Source: DAINBT01 sp036732785 (GTDB lineage: Bacteria > Planctomycetota > Phycisphaerae > Sedimentisphaerales > SM23-30). Taken from it: DNA of 24,701 nucleotides. How positions within the stretch are numbered: the stretch's first letter is position 1; each line of letters starts with the position of its first letter. The notes beneath the pieces were generated by a model. That model saw only the letters and a program-made list of their open reading frames with translations, did not search any database and was not told where the DNA came from. This document shows positions 7,810 to 15,252 of the stretch, piece by piece. The stretch covers positions 1 through 24,701 of the forward strand of contig CAZICK010000058.1 in NCBI GenBank assembly GCA_964537505.1, written 5' to 3'. A program made the position numbers and the translations under genes.

Positions 7810-7989
7810 GTGGTTGGCGATCCCCAAACAATGGCTCAGGTGAAAGAAGAAATGGCGGATGTGTTTTGCTATTTGCTGACGATGGCTCATACGATGGACA
7901 TTGATCTGAGTGAAGCGTTTTATGAGAAGATGAAACGTAATAACCAGAAATACCCGGCAGACAAATATTATGGAAAGTATAAATTATAA
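7810..7989 (+). pseudogene. 5'-truncated MazG-like nucleotide pyrophosphohydrolase remnant
   Basis: The open frame encodes VKEEMADVFCYLL, then IDLSEAFYEKMKRN and KYPADK. This is the C-terminal half of the MazG-like/dCTPase family, all-alpha metal-dependent NTP pyrophosphohydrolases, which normally run about 100-120 aa. Homology begins around GDPQT, before the first ATG (7831), and stops where the terminator hairpin begins. The N-terminal helices and first EExxE metal-binding block are absent, and no matching sequence is visible in other frames between 7709 and 7810. From ATG 7831 only 52 residues would be made, with no Shine-Dalgarno. Best read as a deletion remnant; a retained mini-protein is the alternative. 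Confidence 0.6.
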
Positions 7990-8009
7990 GATCGTCGCAG
8001 GTATGACTA

Positions 8010-8285
8010 GTGGCTAAAAACGAATACTCCAAATACCAACAGGACCTGATAGGACGCTACTATAAGAACCTTGATGCGATTATGCTGGGGAAATTGCAGG
8101 AGCTGGTTACCGAACTATACCTGGCAAAGGATGGACCGAAGGAAGATAAACTTTGGGAAAGGGCTCATAAAACCATGGTGAAGATGAAGGTGCACCCAAC
8201 CCTCATAGAGCATATAATGCGCAAGCGCAACGTTGAGGTCCTGGCTAACAACTTACAGGACTGGCTCAAGAAAACCAAAAAGTAG
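8010..8285 (+). CDS. Small conserved-looking alpha-helical protein of unknown function
   Basis: A 91-aa protein that I do not recognise. It is rich in Lys and Glu and predicted largely helical, with no signal peptide, membrane segment, cysteine motif or known catalytic motif. Segments such as KYQQDLIGRYYKNLDAIML and LQELVTELYLA look like amphipathic helices, and the C-terminus is basic (LKKTKK). The start is GTG at 8010, with GCAGGT 7 nt upstream. It sits 20 bp after the MazG-like remnant and 76 bp before the hydrolase. Balanced codon use and a plausible ribosome site argue for a real gene; its function is unknown. Confidence 0.65.
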   Translation: MAKNEYSKYQQDLIGRYYKNLDAIMLGKLQELVTELYLAKDGPKEDKLWERAHKTMVKMKVHPTLIEHIMRKRNVEVLANNLQDWLKKTKK

Positions 8286-8311
8286 CAAATAAGGAATCAG
8301 CAGACTATAAG
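8283..8311 (+). promoter_or_regulatory. Weak candidate promoter upstream of the alpha/beta hydrolase
   Basis: TAGCAA (8283-8288) and TATAAG (8306-8311) are separated by 17 bp. The arrangement resembles the TTGCAA-17-TATAAT promoters at 9212 and 15100 but matches less well, and it overlaps the stop codon of the preceding gene. Confidence 0.25.
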
Positions 8312-8361
8312 CATATATACGTTTTGTGTAAGCGTCTCATTAAAAAGGATTGACAGTATAA

Positions 8362-9177
8362 ATGGCCAGGGATGGCACAAACCGGCACGTCATAGAGCGG
8401 GAGGGAATTCCGATACATTACTGGCTGTCGGGGCCGAAAGATCGTCCATTGGTTGTCCTGACGCACGCCGTAGCGACGGATCATAGTCTTTACGATCAGC
8501 AGGTAGAAGTTCTGTCGAAAAATTACCGGGTGTTGGTCTGGGACGTCAGAGGACATGGCCGGTCACGACCAATGAGGGGAGATTTTTCGATAAGGTTCTG
8601 CGCGGAAGATTTGATGGCCATTATCGATGAAATTGGTGTTGACAAGGCAATGTATGTTGGACTTTCAATGGGAGGATTGATAACACAGGAGTTGGCTTTC
8701 AAATGGCCCCAACGAGTCAGGGCGATGGCGTTGGTGGGCACAGTCTGTCTGACCTGGAAGCAGCCTTTGCTTGTTAAGTTGATGAAAGCAGTATCAACTT
8801 CCGCATTTCGGTTATTTCCGAAAGCACTTTTGTGGTGGTTTGGTGGGGTTTGTGCGGGTATTAAGCCGCAAACGCAGGAGCATGCGCGGGAATTGAGACA
8901 ACATATAACAAAAAGCGATTTCATAAAGTTTTGGAAAGGCATTACGCGGTGCGATCATTACGAAGCGGATTATCATATTAAATGTCCATTTTTATTAACG
9001 CATGGGCAGCGCGACAGTCTGGTAGGGCTGGGCGTTATCAAAAGAACAGCTCCGTTTTGGGCTTCGCGGGAGCCGAGCTGCCGATATGTGGTGATACCCG
9101 ATGCCGGCCACAACGTCTGTATGGACAATCCCGAATATTTCAACCGAATATTGTGTGATTTTCTAGCTGAATGCTGA
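8362..9177 (+). CDS. Alpha/beta-hydrolase fold protein
   Basis: Predicted soluble serine hydrolase of the alpha/beta fold; natural substrate unknown. The nucleophile elbow GLSMGG (100-105) gives S102. D218 in GQRDSLV and H250 in DAGHN complete a canonical Ser-Asp-His triad. DVRGHGRS (61-68) is the usual loop after strand 4. The typical oxyanion HG motif reads THAVATDHS (34-42). The overall pattern resembles the 3-oxoadipate enol-lactonase/esterase branch, but that alone does not give substrate, and no aromatic-degradation genes are nearby. The length of 271 aa is standard. ATG at 8362 is preceded by AAAAAGGA at 12 nt. Probably monocistronic, since a new promoter follows. Confidence 0.85.
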   Translation: MARDGTNRHVIEREGIPIHYWLSGPKDRPLVVLTHAVATDHSLYDQQVEVLSKNYRVLVWDVRGHGRSRPMRGDFSIRFCAEDLMAIIDEIGVDKAMYVGLSMGGLITQELAFKWPQRVRAMALVGTVCLTWKQPLLVKLMKAVSTSAFRLFPKALLWWFGGVCAGIKPQTQEHARELRQHITKSDFIKFWKGITRCDHYEADYHIKCPFLLTHGQRDSLVGLGVIKRTAPFWASREPSCRYVVIPDAGHNVCMDNPEYFNRILCDFLAEC

Positions 9178-9211
9178 TTATTGCCGGTGGGCATCTGACG
9201 GACAAGAAGGC

Positions 9212-9240
9212 TTGCAAAGTGAAAGTAGATCGTTTATAAT
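9212..9240 (+). promoter_or_regulatory. Candidate sigma70 promoter for the topoisomerase VI A operon
   Basis: TTGCAA (9212-9217), a 17-bp spacer and a perfect TATAAT (9235-9240). The expected transcript start near 9247 gives a leader of about 35 nt before ATG 9281. The same boxes and spacing occur before tsaD. Confidence 0.65.
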
Positions 9241-9280
9241 CATGTGATTGAGCAGATGTTACAATTAGAGGAAACTGCCG

Positions 9281-10372
9281 ATGGCCAAACGCAGGATTGA
9301 TGTTACGGGCATGATAGAGAACAGCGCCCGAGATGTTTATGACAAAATCAGTAAACGCCGCAAGCCCAGGATGCGGGTACCGGTGCGCAGCCTGTCTAAT
9401 GTGACGTATCGTCCGAAAAGTGGTTATTTCGAACTCAAAGGTAATTTCAAGGAACGCACCCTGACGGTCAACACAGTCAAGACGTTTGCCCAGACGCTCA
9501 AGATGATGTCACTGAGCAAGGAACTGATCGAAGGCGATGACATCGCTACCAAAAGAGAGGCATACTACATCAGCAAAAACTGGGCCGAAGCCGCCTTCAA
9601 AGAGCAGCCGGAATCCGATACCGTTATGGAAGACGTCGAGGCGATGTTCGGGGTGATCCGTGAGCAGTTGCGGTTTGTGCCGGAAGAGAAAGGCGGCGAA
9701 ATTGCCGGCCGACTGATTGTTGTGGATCGCGATAGTCACGGTAAGAAACTGAACATCGATTGTACCAGGTTCGGTTCGGGGGCGTATTCGATTCCCATCG
9801 ATGTGGAGCGTTTGGATTTTTGCAGTAAAGCGAAGTTTATCCTGGCAATCGAGACGGGAGGCATGTTTCAGCGTCTGCAGAACTACGGTTACTGGGATAA
9901 GACCAATTGCATTATGGTGAGCATGGGAGGGGTCCCGACGCGGGCGTGTCGCCGCTTTATTCGCCGGCTCAGTGACAAACTCAAGATACCCGTTTATGCC
10001 TTTGTCGATGGCGATCCGTATGGTTATTTTAATATATATCGTACTTTGAAAGTAGGCTCGGGTAACGCGGCGCATCTCAACGAGTTTTTCTGTGTGCCGC
10101 AGGCGAGTTTCCTGGGCGTTACGCCGCAGGACGTAAAAGATTATCAACTGCCGACCCATCCGCTCAAGGAAGTGGACATCAAACGGGCCAAGGACGCCTT
10201 AAAGAACGATCCGTTTGTTCAGCATCATAAACCCTGGCAGCAGGCGATTAACCAAATGCTCAAGGCGGGGGTACGCGTGGAGCAACAGGCCTTTGCCAAG
10301 CACGGACTGGATTTTGTAGTGAAAAACTATCTGCCGGAAAAACTCAGGGACACCAAAAAATTCCTGCCGTAA
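9281..10372 (+). CDS. top6A: DNA topoisomerase VI subunit A (Spo11-like)
   Basis: Catalytic DNA-cleaving subunit of the type IIB topoisomerase, which in the family forms A2B2 heterotetramers with the GHKL ATPase subunit B. The winged-helix region ends in ATKREAYYISKNW (89-101); the Y95-Y96 pair contains the active-site tyrosine. The Toprim domain shows E191 in AIETGGMFQRL and D243/D245 in DGDPYGYF, the three Mg2+ ligands. LGVTPQDV and LPTHPL (near 278-295) are also typical of Top6A. The length of 363 aa is normal and no key residue is missing. AGAGGAA precedes ATG 9281. No subunit B gene lies on either side: upstream is a hydrolase and downstream, 28 bp away, a membrane protein. Identity is near certain; the chromosomal role in this bacterium is not. 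Confidence 0.95.
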   Translation: MAKRRIDVTGMIENSARDVYDKISKRRKPRMRVPVRSLSNVTYRPKSGYFELKGNFKERTLTVNTVKTFAQTLKMMSLSKELIEGDDIATKREAYYISKNWAEAAFKEQPESDTVMEDVEAMFGVIREQLRFVPEEKGGEIAGRLIVVDRDSHGKKLNIDCTRFGSGAYSIPIDVERLDFCSKAKFILAIETGGMFQRLQNYGYWDKTNCIMVSMGGVPTRACRRFIRRLSDKLKIPVYAFVDGDPYGYFNIYRTLKVGSGNAAHLNEFFCVPQASFLGVTPQDVKDYQLPTHPLKEVDIKRAKDALKNDPFVQHHKPWQQAINQMLKAGVRVEQQAFAKHGLDFVVKNYLPEKLRDTKKFLP

Positions 10373-10400
10373 CAGTAAACGATGTATAAAAAGGTAAATT

Positions 10401-13043
10401 ATGACCTCACCAGAGTCAACGCTCAATGATAAGCCGACTTCCCGTTGGCTATGGATCGGATGCGTATTGCTGGTGATAGGGGCCGGTTTACACAGTGCCG
10501 ATCGGGTAGTCGGAGGGGGTGATACGTGGGTGGCGATGGCGTGCGGCCGTTATACCCTGGGCCAGTGGGCTCTTGGTCAGCCGAACCGGACATGGCAGAT
10601 GCGACTGCTGGACAAGTTTGGAATACATACCACCCAACAGGAACCGTTTGGCGCCCGGAGCCGGGCTTTCGAACCGGTCAGCAGAAGCTTATCCAGCATA
10701 TTTAAACGACTTTTAGGTGCCAAAGACTACGATCCCAAGCTGGACGAGGTCGGCTGGGTCAACCAGAACTGGCTGACCCATGTGATGTTCTACAAGATGA
10801 AAAACGCCTGGGGCGAAGAAGACTCGGCGGTTTCGAAAGGTGAGAGCCTGATCGTAGTCTATAAGTTTTTGCAGTCGATTTTGACTGTGCTGTTTGCCTA
10901 TGGGGCGGCACGGGTGCTCGGTGCGCATCCGATGCTGGCTGCGGCTGCGGCGGCGTTTGGTATCTTGCTGAGCCGATCGTTTGTCGATCTGCGGCCGAAC
11001 GTAAGCTCGATTCTTTTCGCAATTATCATGATATTCCTGTTAAGCTGCTGGAAAAAACGGCGATATTGGGCGCTGGCCGGAATGATACCGGTTATGATTA
11101 TCTGGTCCAACGTCCATGGTGGATTTATTTACGCCATTATGATTTTTATGATAATGTTGGGCGGACATCTGGTAATGAAGTTTTTGGGTTTGGTTTGGCC
11201 GGAACGATTGGCGGATGTCGATTGGCGGGGCTATAAGTTATTATTGGCAGGCGCGGTGCTGGTTATGATCATACCGGGAATCTTCAGTCCGTTTGGCTGG
11301 GAAAATTTGGCACATCCTTTTATTATCGCCACGGGTCAGGAAGGCAAGATATGGCGCAATGTAAGTGAATGGCGGCCAATATGGGATACGGACGGTTTTG
11401 GCAATGCCACGCCTTATGTTATATTTTTGAGTATTTTGGGGTTGGTTTTTGTTGTTTGGTTGGTCTTGTTTTTCATGCGGCCAAGTTTGCCTCAGCCTCG
11501 CAGACGACGAGAACGCCTGGCGATTGAAAAATTTCCCTGGCCACGAATTGACCTGGCCCAGTGGGGAATAATGGCAATTACGATATACATGTCAATGGCA
11601 TCGCGCCGTTTCATATTTTTAGGTGGAGTGATATTGTCACCGTTCTTGGCGCAGATGACCCAGGAGATTGTGGATATGGTGCGTTTGCTGCGATTGCACA
11701 AACAAAACCAGCCATTGCAGCTTGCGGGTATGCTGTCCCGACCGGCGATGGTGGCAGCGGCGCTGAGTTTGACTGGGGCACTGGTAATGTGGTTGATTTT
11801 TGGCTTGGCGATGCGGGATATTTATTATCGACCGCCCTCTGACGGCGTAGAACTCAGTGTGTTTCGACGAATGGTGGGGATATACGATCAGCCGGTCGGA
11901 GCCATGAAGTTCCTAAACGCCAACAAGATCAAAGGCGTGGTCTTCAACGAATGGACTAGCGGAGGATACGTAGCGTTTGCCCAGGATCCAGACCTCCAAA
12001 CGGGCCGGCCCAGGTGCAAAGTGTTCATAGACGGCCGAGCCCAGGCGGCTTATAACGTCTCGCATTTTACCTATTGGCAAACGCTCAAAGGAGCAATACT
12101 ACCTTCCGTGAATGTGGAATTTCAAAAGTCGGTACGCCAAATCGCCCGGTCCTTGGAGATTCCCGGGAATGATCCCGAGTCTTATGACAAGCTGGTCGGG
12201 CAGGCAATGAAAGACAAGAAACTATCTAAGCGATTAGTTGATTTGGCGGGTAGAGTACCCGAATTATACGCCGCTTTTCAGCGGGTAGAGATGGGGCGGG
12301 TAATCGAAAGAATCGGATCGAATGCCCACGACCCACAGTTGTACGAAAAGGTGATGAAATATTATCAAAATGATCTTCAAAAGCTGTTGAGTTTGTCGGT
12401 GGGCGATCCCGATCTTTACGGGCATCTGCTCGGGCGGGAAGGTATCAACGTAGCCCTGGTGTCGCTGGGGAGATCGCCGTCGATGTTCAAGTTGTTCATG
12501 AGTATGAAAGACTGGAAGCTGTTTTATGTCGATGAACGGAATGCAGTCTTTCTGCAAAAAAGTTCCCCGCTCAATCAGGAATTGTTCCAGAAGGCCCTGG
12601 CCGGTTTGGAATACCCGGACGAGTTCTCGCGGAACTATTCGCTGGGACTGACCTATTGCCAGACCGGTGAGCCGAAAGAAAAAATTATCGAAGGGATAAG
12701 AGCTTTAATGTCTATCGAGCATTATACTCCGAAAACTCACAGTTATATTTATGGCTGGGGCGAACAGGCGGGGATGCACGAAGAGCTTTGGCAGTATTTT
12801 TCCCGGCAGCAGCAGTTTTACAGGGAGCTGATCGATAAGAAGGAGGAATTTGGCTGGCGGCGAAATTGGCTGGCTTTACGTTCGTCGTACGAAAAGTTGA
12901 TTAACCTGTCACGCAAATTGAACCGGCACGATGAAGCACAAAAATATGAGCGGGAGTTGAAAAAATATGAATCCGAGTATGACGAAAAACTATCCGAGTA
13001 TAACGAAAAGCTATTGGCACAAGACGAGGGATGGTTCTGGTGA
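10401..13043 (+). CDS. Large multi-pass membrane protein, GT-C-like glycosyltransferase family
   Basis: An 880-aa protein with about ten membrane segments between 16 and 475 and a soluble C-terminal half. Landmarks of a recurrent bacterial GT-C-like family are visible: DTWVAMACGRYTLGQ (41-55), WVNQNWLTHVMFY (119-131), NVHGGF (237-242), SPFGWENLAHPF (296-307), RRFIFL (402-407), NEWTSGGY (517-523 region) and FIDGRAQ (542-548). By analogy it may use a polyprenyl-phosphate sugar donor, but its activity is not established. Two stretches look inserted relative to the family: about 56-117 between the first two motifs, and about 585-675 before the terminal GINVALVSL block. The C-terminus (720-880) is helical and charged, possibly TPR-like, ending in repeated YxEKL-type words. 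AAAAAGG precedes ATG 10401. It overlaps the next glycosyltransferase. Confidence 0.7.
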   Translation: MTSPESTLNDKPTSRWLWIGCVLLVIGAGLHSADRVVGGGDTWVAMACGRYTLGQWALGQPNRTWQMRLLDKFGIHTTQQEPFGARSRAFEPVSRSLSSIFKRLLGAKDYDPKLDEVGWVNQNWLTHVMFYKMKNAWGEEDSAVSKGESLIVVYKFLQSILTVLFAYGAARVLGAHPMLAAAAAAFGILLSRSFVDLRPNVSSILFAIIMIFLLSCWKKRRYWALAGMIPVMIIWSNVHGGFIYAIMIFMIMLGGHLVMKFLGLVWPERLADVDWRGYKLLLAGAVLVMIIPGIFSPFGWENLAHPFIIATGQEGKIWRNVSEWRPIWDTDGFGNATPYVIFLSILGLVFVVWLVLFFMRPSLPQPRRRRERLAIEKFPWPRIDLAQWGIMAITIYMSMASRRFIFLGGVILSPFLAQMTQEIVDMVRLLRLHKQNQPLQLAGMLSRPAMVAAALSLTGALVMWLIFGLAMRDIYYRPPSDGVELSVFRRMVGIYDQPVGAMKFLNANKIKGVVFNEWTSGGYVAFAQDPDLQTGRPRCKVFIDGRAQAAYNVSHFTYWQTLKGAILPSVNVEFQKSVRQIARSLEIPGNDPESYDKLVGQAMKDKKLSKRLVDLAGRVPELYAAFQRVEMGRVIERIGSNAHDPQLYEKVMKYYQNDLQKLLSLSVGDPDLYGHLLGREGINVALVSLGRSPSMFKLFMSMKDWKLFYVDERNAVFLQKSSPLNQELFQKALAGLEYPDEFSRNYSLGLTYCQTGEPKEKIIEGIRALMSIEHYTPKTHSYIYGWGEQAGMHEELWQYFSRQQQFYRELIDKKEEFGWRRNWLALRSSYEKLINLSRKLNRHDEAQKYERELKKYESEYDEKLSEYNEKLLAQDEGWFW
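13026..13030 (+). promoter_or_regulatory. Ribosome binding site favouring GTG 13040
   Basis: GAGGG touches the in-frame ATG at 13031 but stands 9 nt before the in-frame GTG at 13040, a much better spacing. The GTG overlaps the upstream stop as GTGA. Confidence 0.5.
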
Positions 13044-13765
13044 ACGATTCCAAAATAAGTTTATCGGTTTTTTTCCCATGTCATAACGAAGCCGGTTCGA
13101 TAGCATCGCTTACGCACCAGACGCTGGAAGTACTCGAAGAAATAAGCGACGATTACGAAGTTATTATCGTTAACGATGGCAGCACCGACGCGACGGCCCA
13201 GATAGCGGACCGGCTGGCACAGGAAAACCAACAGGTCAAGGTGGTCCATCACCCGATCAACCGGGGCTATGGCGGAGCTTTGCAGAGCGGTTTCCGCACA
13301 GCTGGCAAGCAGTGGGTCTTCTACACCGACGGGGACGGCCAGTTCGACATCAAAGAACTGCCCCCCCTGCTGGAGCTGACCGACGAATACGACATCATTA
13401 CCTGCTACCGCCTGAACCGTCAGGACAATCTGATACGTAAGATGAACGCCTGGGCATGGGAAAAACTGATGAACTTTGTCTTTGACCTGAAACTTAGAGA
13501 CATAGATTGCGCCTTCAAGCTGTACCGGCGCGAGATATTCGATCGGATAGAGATGCGCAGCGAAGGAGCGCTGATCGACGCGGAAATATTGGCCCGAGCC
13601 AAACAAGCCGGATTTACCATGACCCAGAGAGGCGTCCATCACTATCCACGCACCAGCGGAGACCAAAGCGGAGCGAGCCTGAAGGTTATTTTCCGGGCGT
13701 TCAGGGAACTGTTCAAGCTGCGCCGGGATATTTTATCAAGCGGCGAGAAAATAACAAGACATTAG
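13040..13765 (+). CDS. Family 2 glycosyltransferase, DPM1/polyprenyl-phosphate sugar synthase-like
   Basis: Predicted to transfer a sugar from a nucleotide donor to polyprenyl phosphate at the cytoplasmic membrane face. It could supply the GT-C-like proteins encoded nearby. Counting from the upstream ATG 13031, SVFFPCHNEAGSI (12-24) and VNDGSTDAT (47-55) bind the nucleotide sugar, and YTDGDGQFD (98-106) has the metal-binding DxD. NRGYGGALQSGF (78-89) and RDIDCAFKLYRREIF (156-170) match DPM1-type GT2 enzymes. No C-terminal membrane helices are present, so it is the short form (about 241 aa). Its start is either ATG 13031 or GTG 13040; the latter has better ribosome-site spacing and a 4-base GTGA overlap with the 880-aa gene. 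It is last in the top6A unit. Confidence 0.88.
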   Translation: MNDSKISLSVFFPCHNEAGSIASLTHQTLEVLEEISDDYEVIIVNDGSTDATAQIADRLAQENQQVKVVHHPINRGYGGALQSGFRTAGKQWVFYTDGDGQFDIKELPPLLELTDEYDIITCYRLNRQDNLIRKMNAWAWEKLMNFVFDLKLRDIDCAFKLYRREIFDRIEMRSEGALIDAEILARAKQAGFTMTQRGVHHYPRTSGDQSGASLKVIFRAFRELFKLRRDILSSGEKITRH

Positions 13766-13956
13766 AAGAGATCGGCAGGGCTACCTCATCTAATTTTTCT
13801 AAACCGCCCCCAGGAGCCAAATAATCAGGTTTAGATCATCACACAACCATAAAAAAACCTCATGTACCCTCATTTTTGATACTGAAAACCGCACGAAGAC
13901 TCCACCATACGAACCTGCCCATCGACAATTTACCGACGGATAAGGGCTGACCTGAG

Positions 13957-13977
13957 GGCAGATGGCAGATGGCAGAT
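13957..13977. repeat. Three tandem copies of a 7-bp word
   Basis: GGCAGAT is repeated three times exactly just downstream of the minus-strand tsaD stop. It lies in the 231-bp convergent gap 13766-13996, where I found no clear terminator hairpin and no gene. Confidence 0.8.
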
Positions 13978-13996
13978 GGAAGGTACCACCAGAAAC

Positions 13997-15022
13997 TCAG
14001 GCATGGGGTTCGAGTGAGAGGTCAGCGGTGTCGTTGGCCTTTAACTTATGGTAGGCCAGTGCGGCTACCATGGCGGCGTTGTCGGTACAGTATTTTTTTT
14101 CAGCTATGATCAGGTTGAGTCCGATATTGGCGGCGGTTTCCTGGAAGTGGCGTCGAAGGGCTGAGTTGGCGGCGACGCCGCCGCCGAGCAGAATGGTATT
14201 GGCGGCGGTCTTTTCGACGGCCCAGATGGTTTTGGTTACCAGAACATCTATCACGGCGGCCTGAAAGCTGGCGGCTATGTCAGATTTTTCCATGTCGGTC
14301 ATATCGGGTACTCGGTCGGCGCCTTTCATGTCCTGGCCGCGGCAATGGTAGAGTACAGCGGTTTTGATACCGCTGAAGGAAAAGTTCAGGGAACCTTTTT
14401 CGAGCCAGGTTCTGGGGAATTTGATCGCTTTGGGGTCTCCGTTTTTTGCGAGTTTTTCGATTGACGGGCCGCCGGGGTATGGTAGTTTGAGGATGGCAGC
14501 GACCTTGTCGAACGCTTCGCCCGCGGCGTCGTCGATAGTGCGGCCGAGCAGTTCCATGTTGAGTGGGCCGGTACAGTTGTAGATGCTGGTGTGTCCACCG
14601 GATACGGCCAGAGCGACGGCGGGAAAACATTTTTGGTTTTGGTCTTGTTCGAGCATGACAGACTGCAAATGTGCGTGTAGATGGTTGACGGCGATTAGAG
14701 GCTTTTGCCAGGCCCAGGCGAGGGTCTTGGCGGCGGTGACGCCGATCAGAAGGGCAGGTGACAGGCCCGGGCAGTTGGCGACAGCGATGGCGTCGATTTG
14801 GGCAGGGGTCAGCGAAGCGCCTTCGATAGTCTGGCGGAGGATGGGTATGATGTTTTCGATGTGGGCGCGGGCGGCAATCTCCGGTACGACGCCGCCGTAC
14901 TTTTGGTGCAACTCGATCTGGGAGGCGATGGCGGAGGACAGAACGTTTTGGCCGTCGGAGACCAGGGCCGCGGCGGTTTCGTCGCAACTGCTTTCGATGC
15001 CAAGGATAATGGTTTGGGTCAT
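13997..15022 (-). CDS. tsaD: tRNA N6-adenosine threonylcarbamoyltransferase TsaD
   Basis: Transfers the threonylcarbamoyl group to A37 of ANN-decoding tRNAs, giving t6A, together with TsaB and TsaE in bacteria. GIESSCDET (8-16) opens the ASKHA-fold ATPase. GGVVPEIAARAH (43-54), the metal ligands H114 and H118 in HLHAH, VSGGHT (140-145), DDAAGEAFDKVA (164-175), FSFSGIKTA (214-222), GGGVAANSALR (280-290) and D314 in CTDNAAM are all intact. The length of 341 aa is standard. It stands alone, transcribed from a promoter at 15100-15128. tsaB and tsaE are not in the window. Confidence 0.97.
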   Translation of the reverse strand: MTQTIILGIESSCDETAAALVSDGQNVLSSAIASQIELHQKYGGVVPEIAARAHIENIIPILRQTIEGASLTPAQIDAIAVANCPGLSPALLIGVTAAKTLAWAWQKPLIAVNHLHAHLQSVMLEQDQNQKCFPAVALAVSGGHTSIYNCTGPLNMELLGRTIDDAAGEAFDKVAAILKLPYPGGPSIEKLAKNGDPKAIKFPRTWLEKGSLNFSFSGIKTAVLYHCRGQDMKGADRVPDMTDMEKSDIAASFQAAVIDVLVTKTIWAVEKTAANTILLGGGVAANSALRRHFQETAANIGLNLIIAEKKYCTDNAAMVAALAYHKLKANDTADLSLEPHA

Positions 15023-15099
15023 AATTGATGTCCCGTTTTTGTTAAGACCAAATAGAGCGGGTAACTCCTTCAGCGAGCTTGGTCGAGCTATGCATACTT

Positions 15100-15128
15100 A
15101 TTATAGCTGATTTGTAGGAGTCTTGCAA
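15100..15128 (-). promoter_or_regulatory. Candidate sigma70 promoter for tsaD
   Basis: On the minus strand, TTGCAA (15128-15123), a 17-bp spacer and TATAAT (15105-15100). The predicted leader is about 70 nt. The hexamers and spacer length equal those before top6A. Confidence 0.65.
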
Positions 15129-15252
15129 GTGGGGGCTGATCAGAGGGGCAAATCGGCAACATTAGGCCCCAATAATGGTTTATTGGAAATATGAGATCGA
15201 GAACAAATATGGGTTGCCTGACGGTGTGGGCCGGGTTAGAATATAAACAATA

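Noticed and set aside
13766..13996. Terminator between the convergent GT2 and tsaD genes
   Set aside because: T- and A-runs are present near 13850-13880, but I found only direct repeats (ATGAGG words) and no inverted repeat forming a hairpin.
14280..15110. Open frames on both strands overlapping tsaD
   Set aside because: The tsaD frame contains every conserved motif; the others do not.
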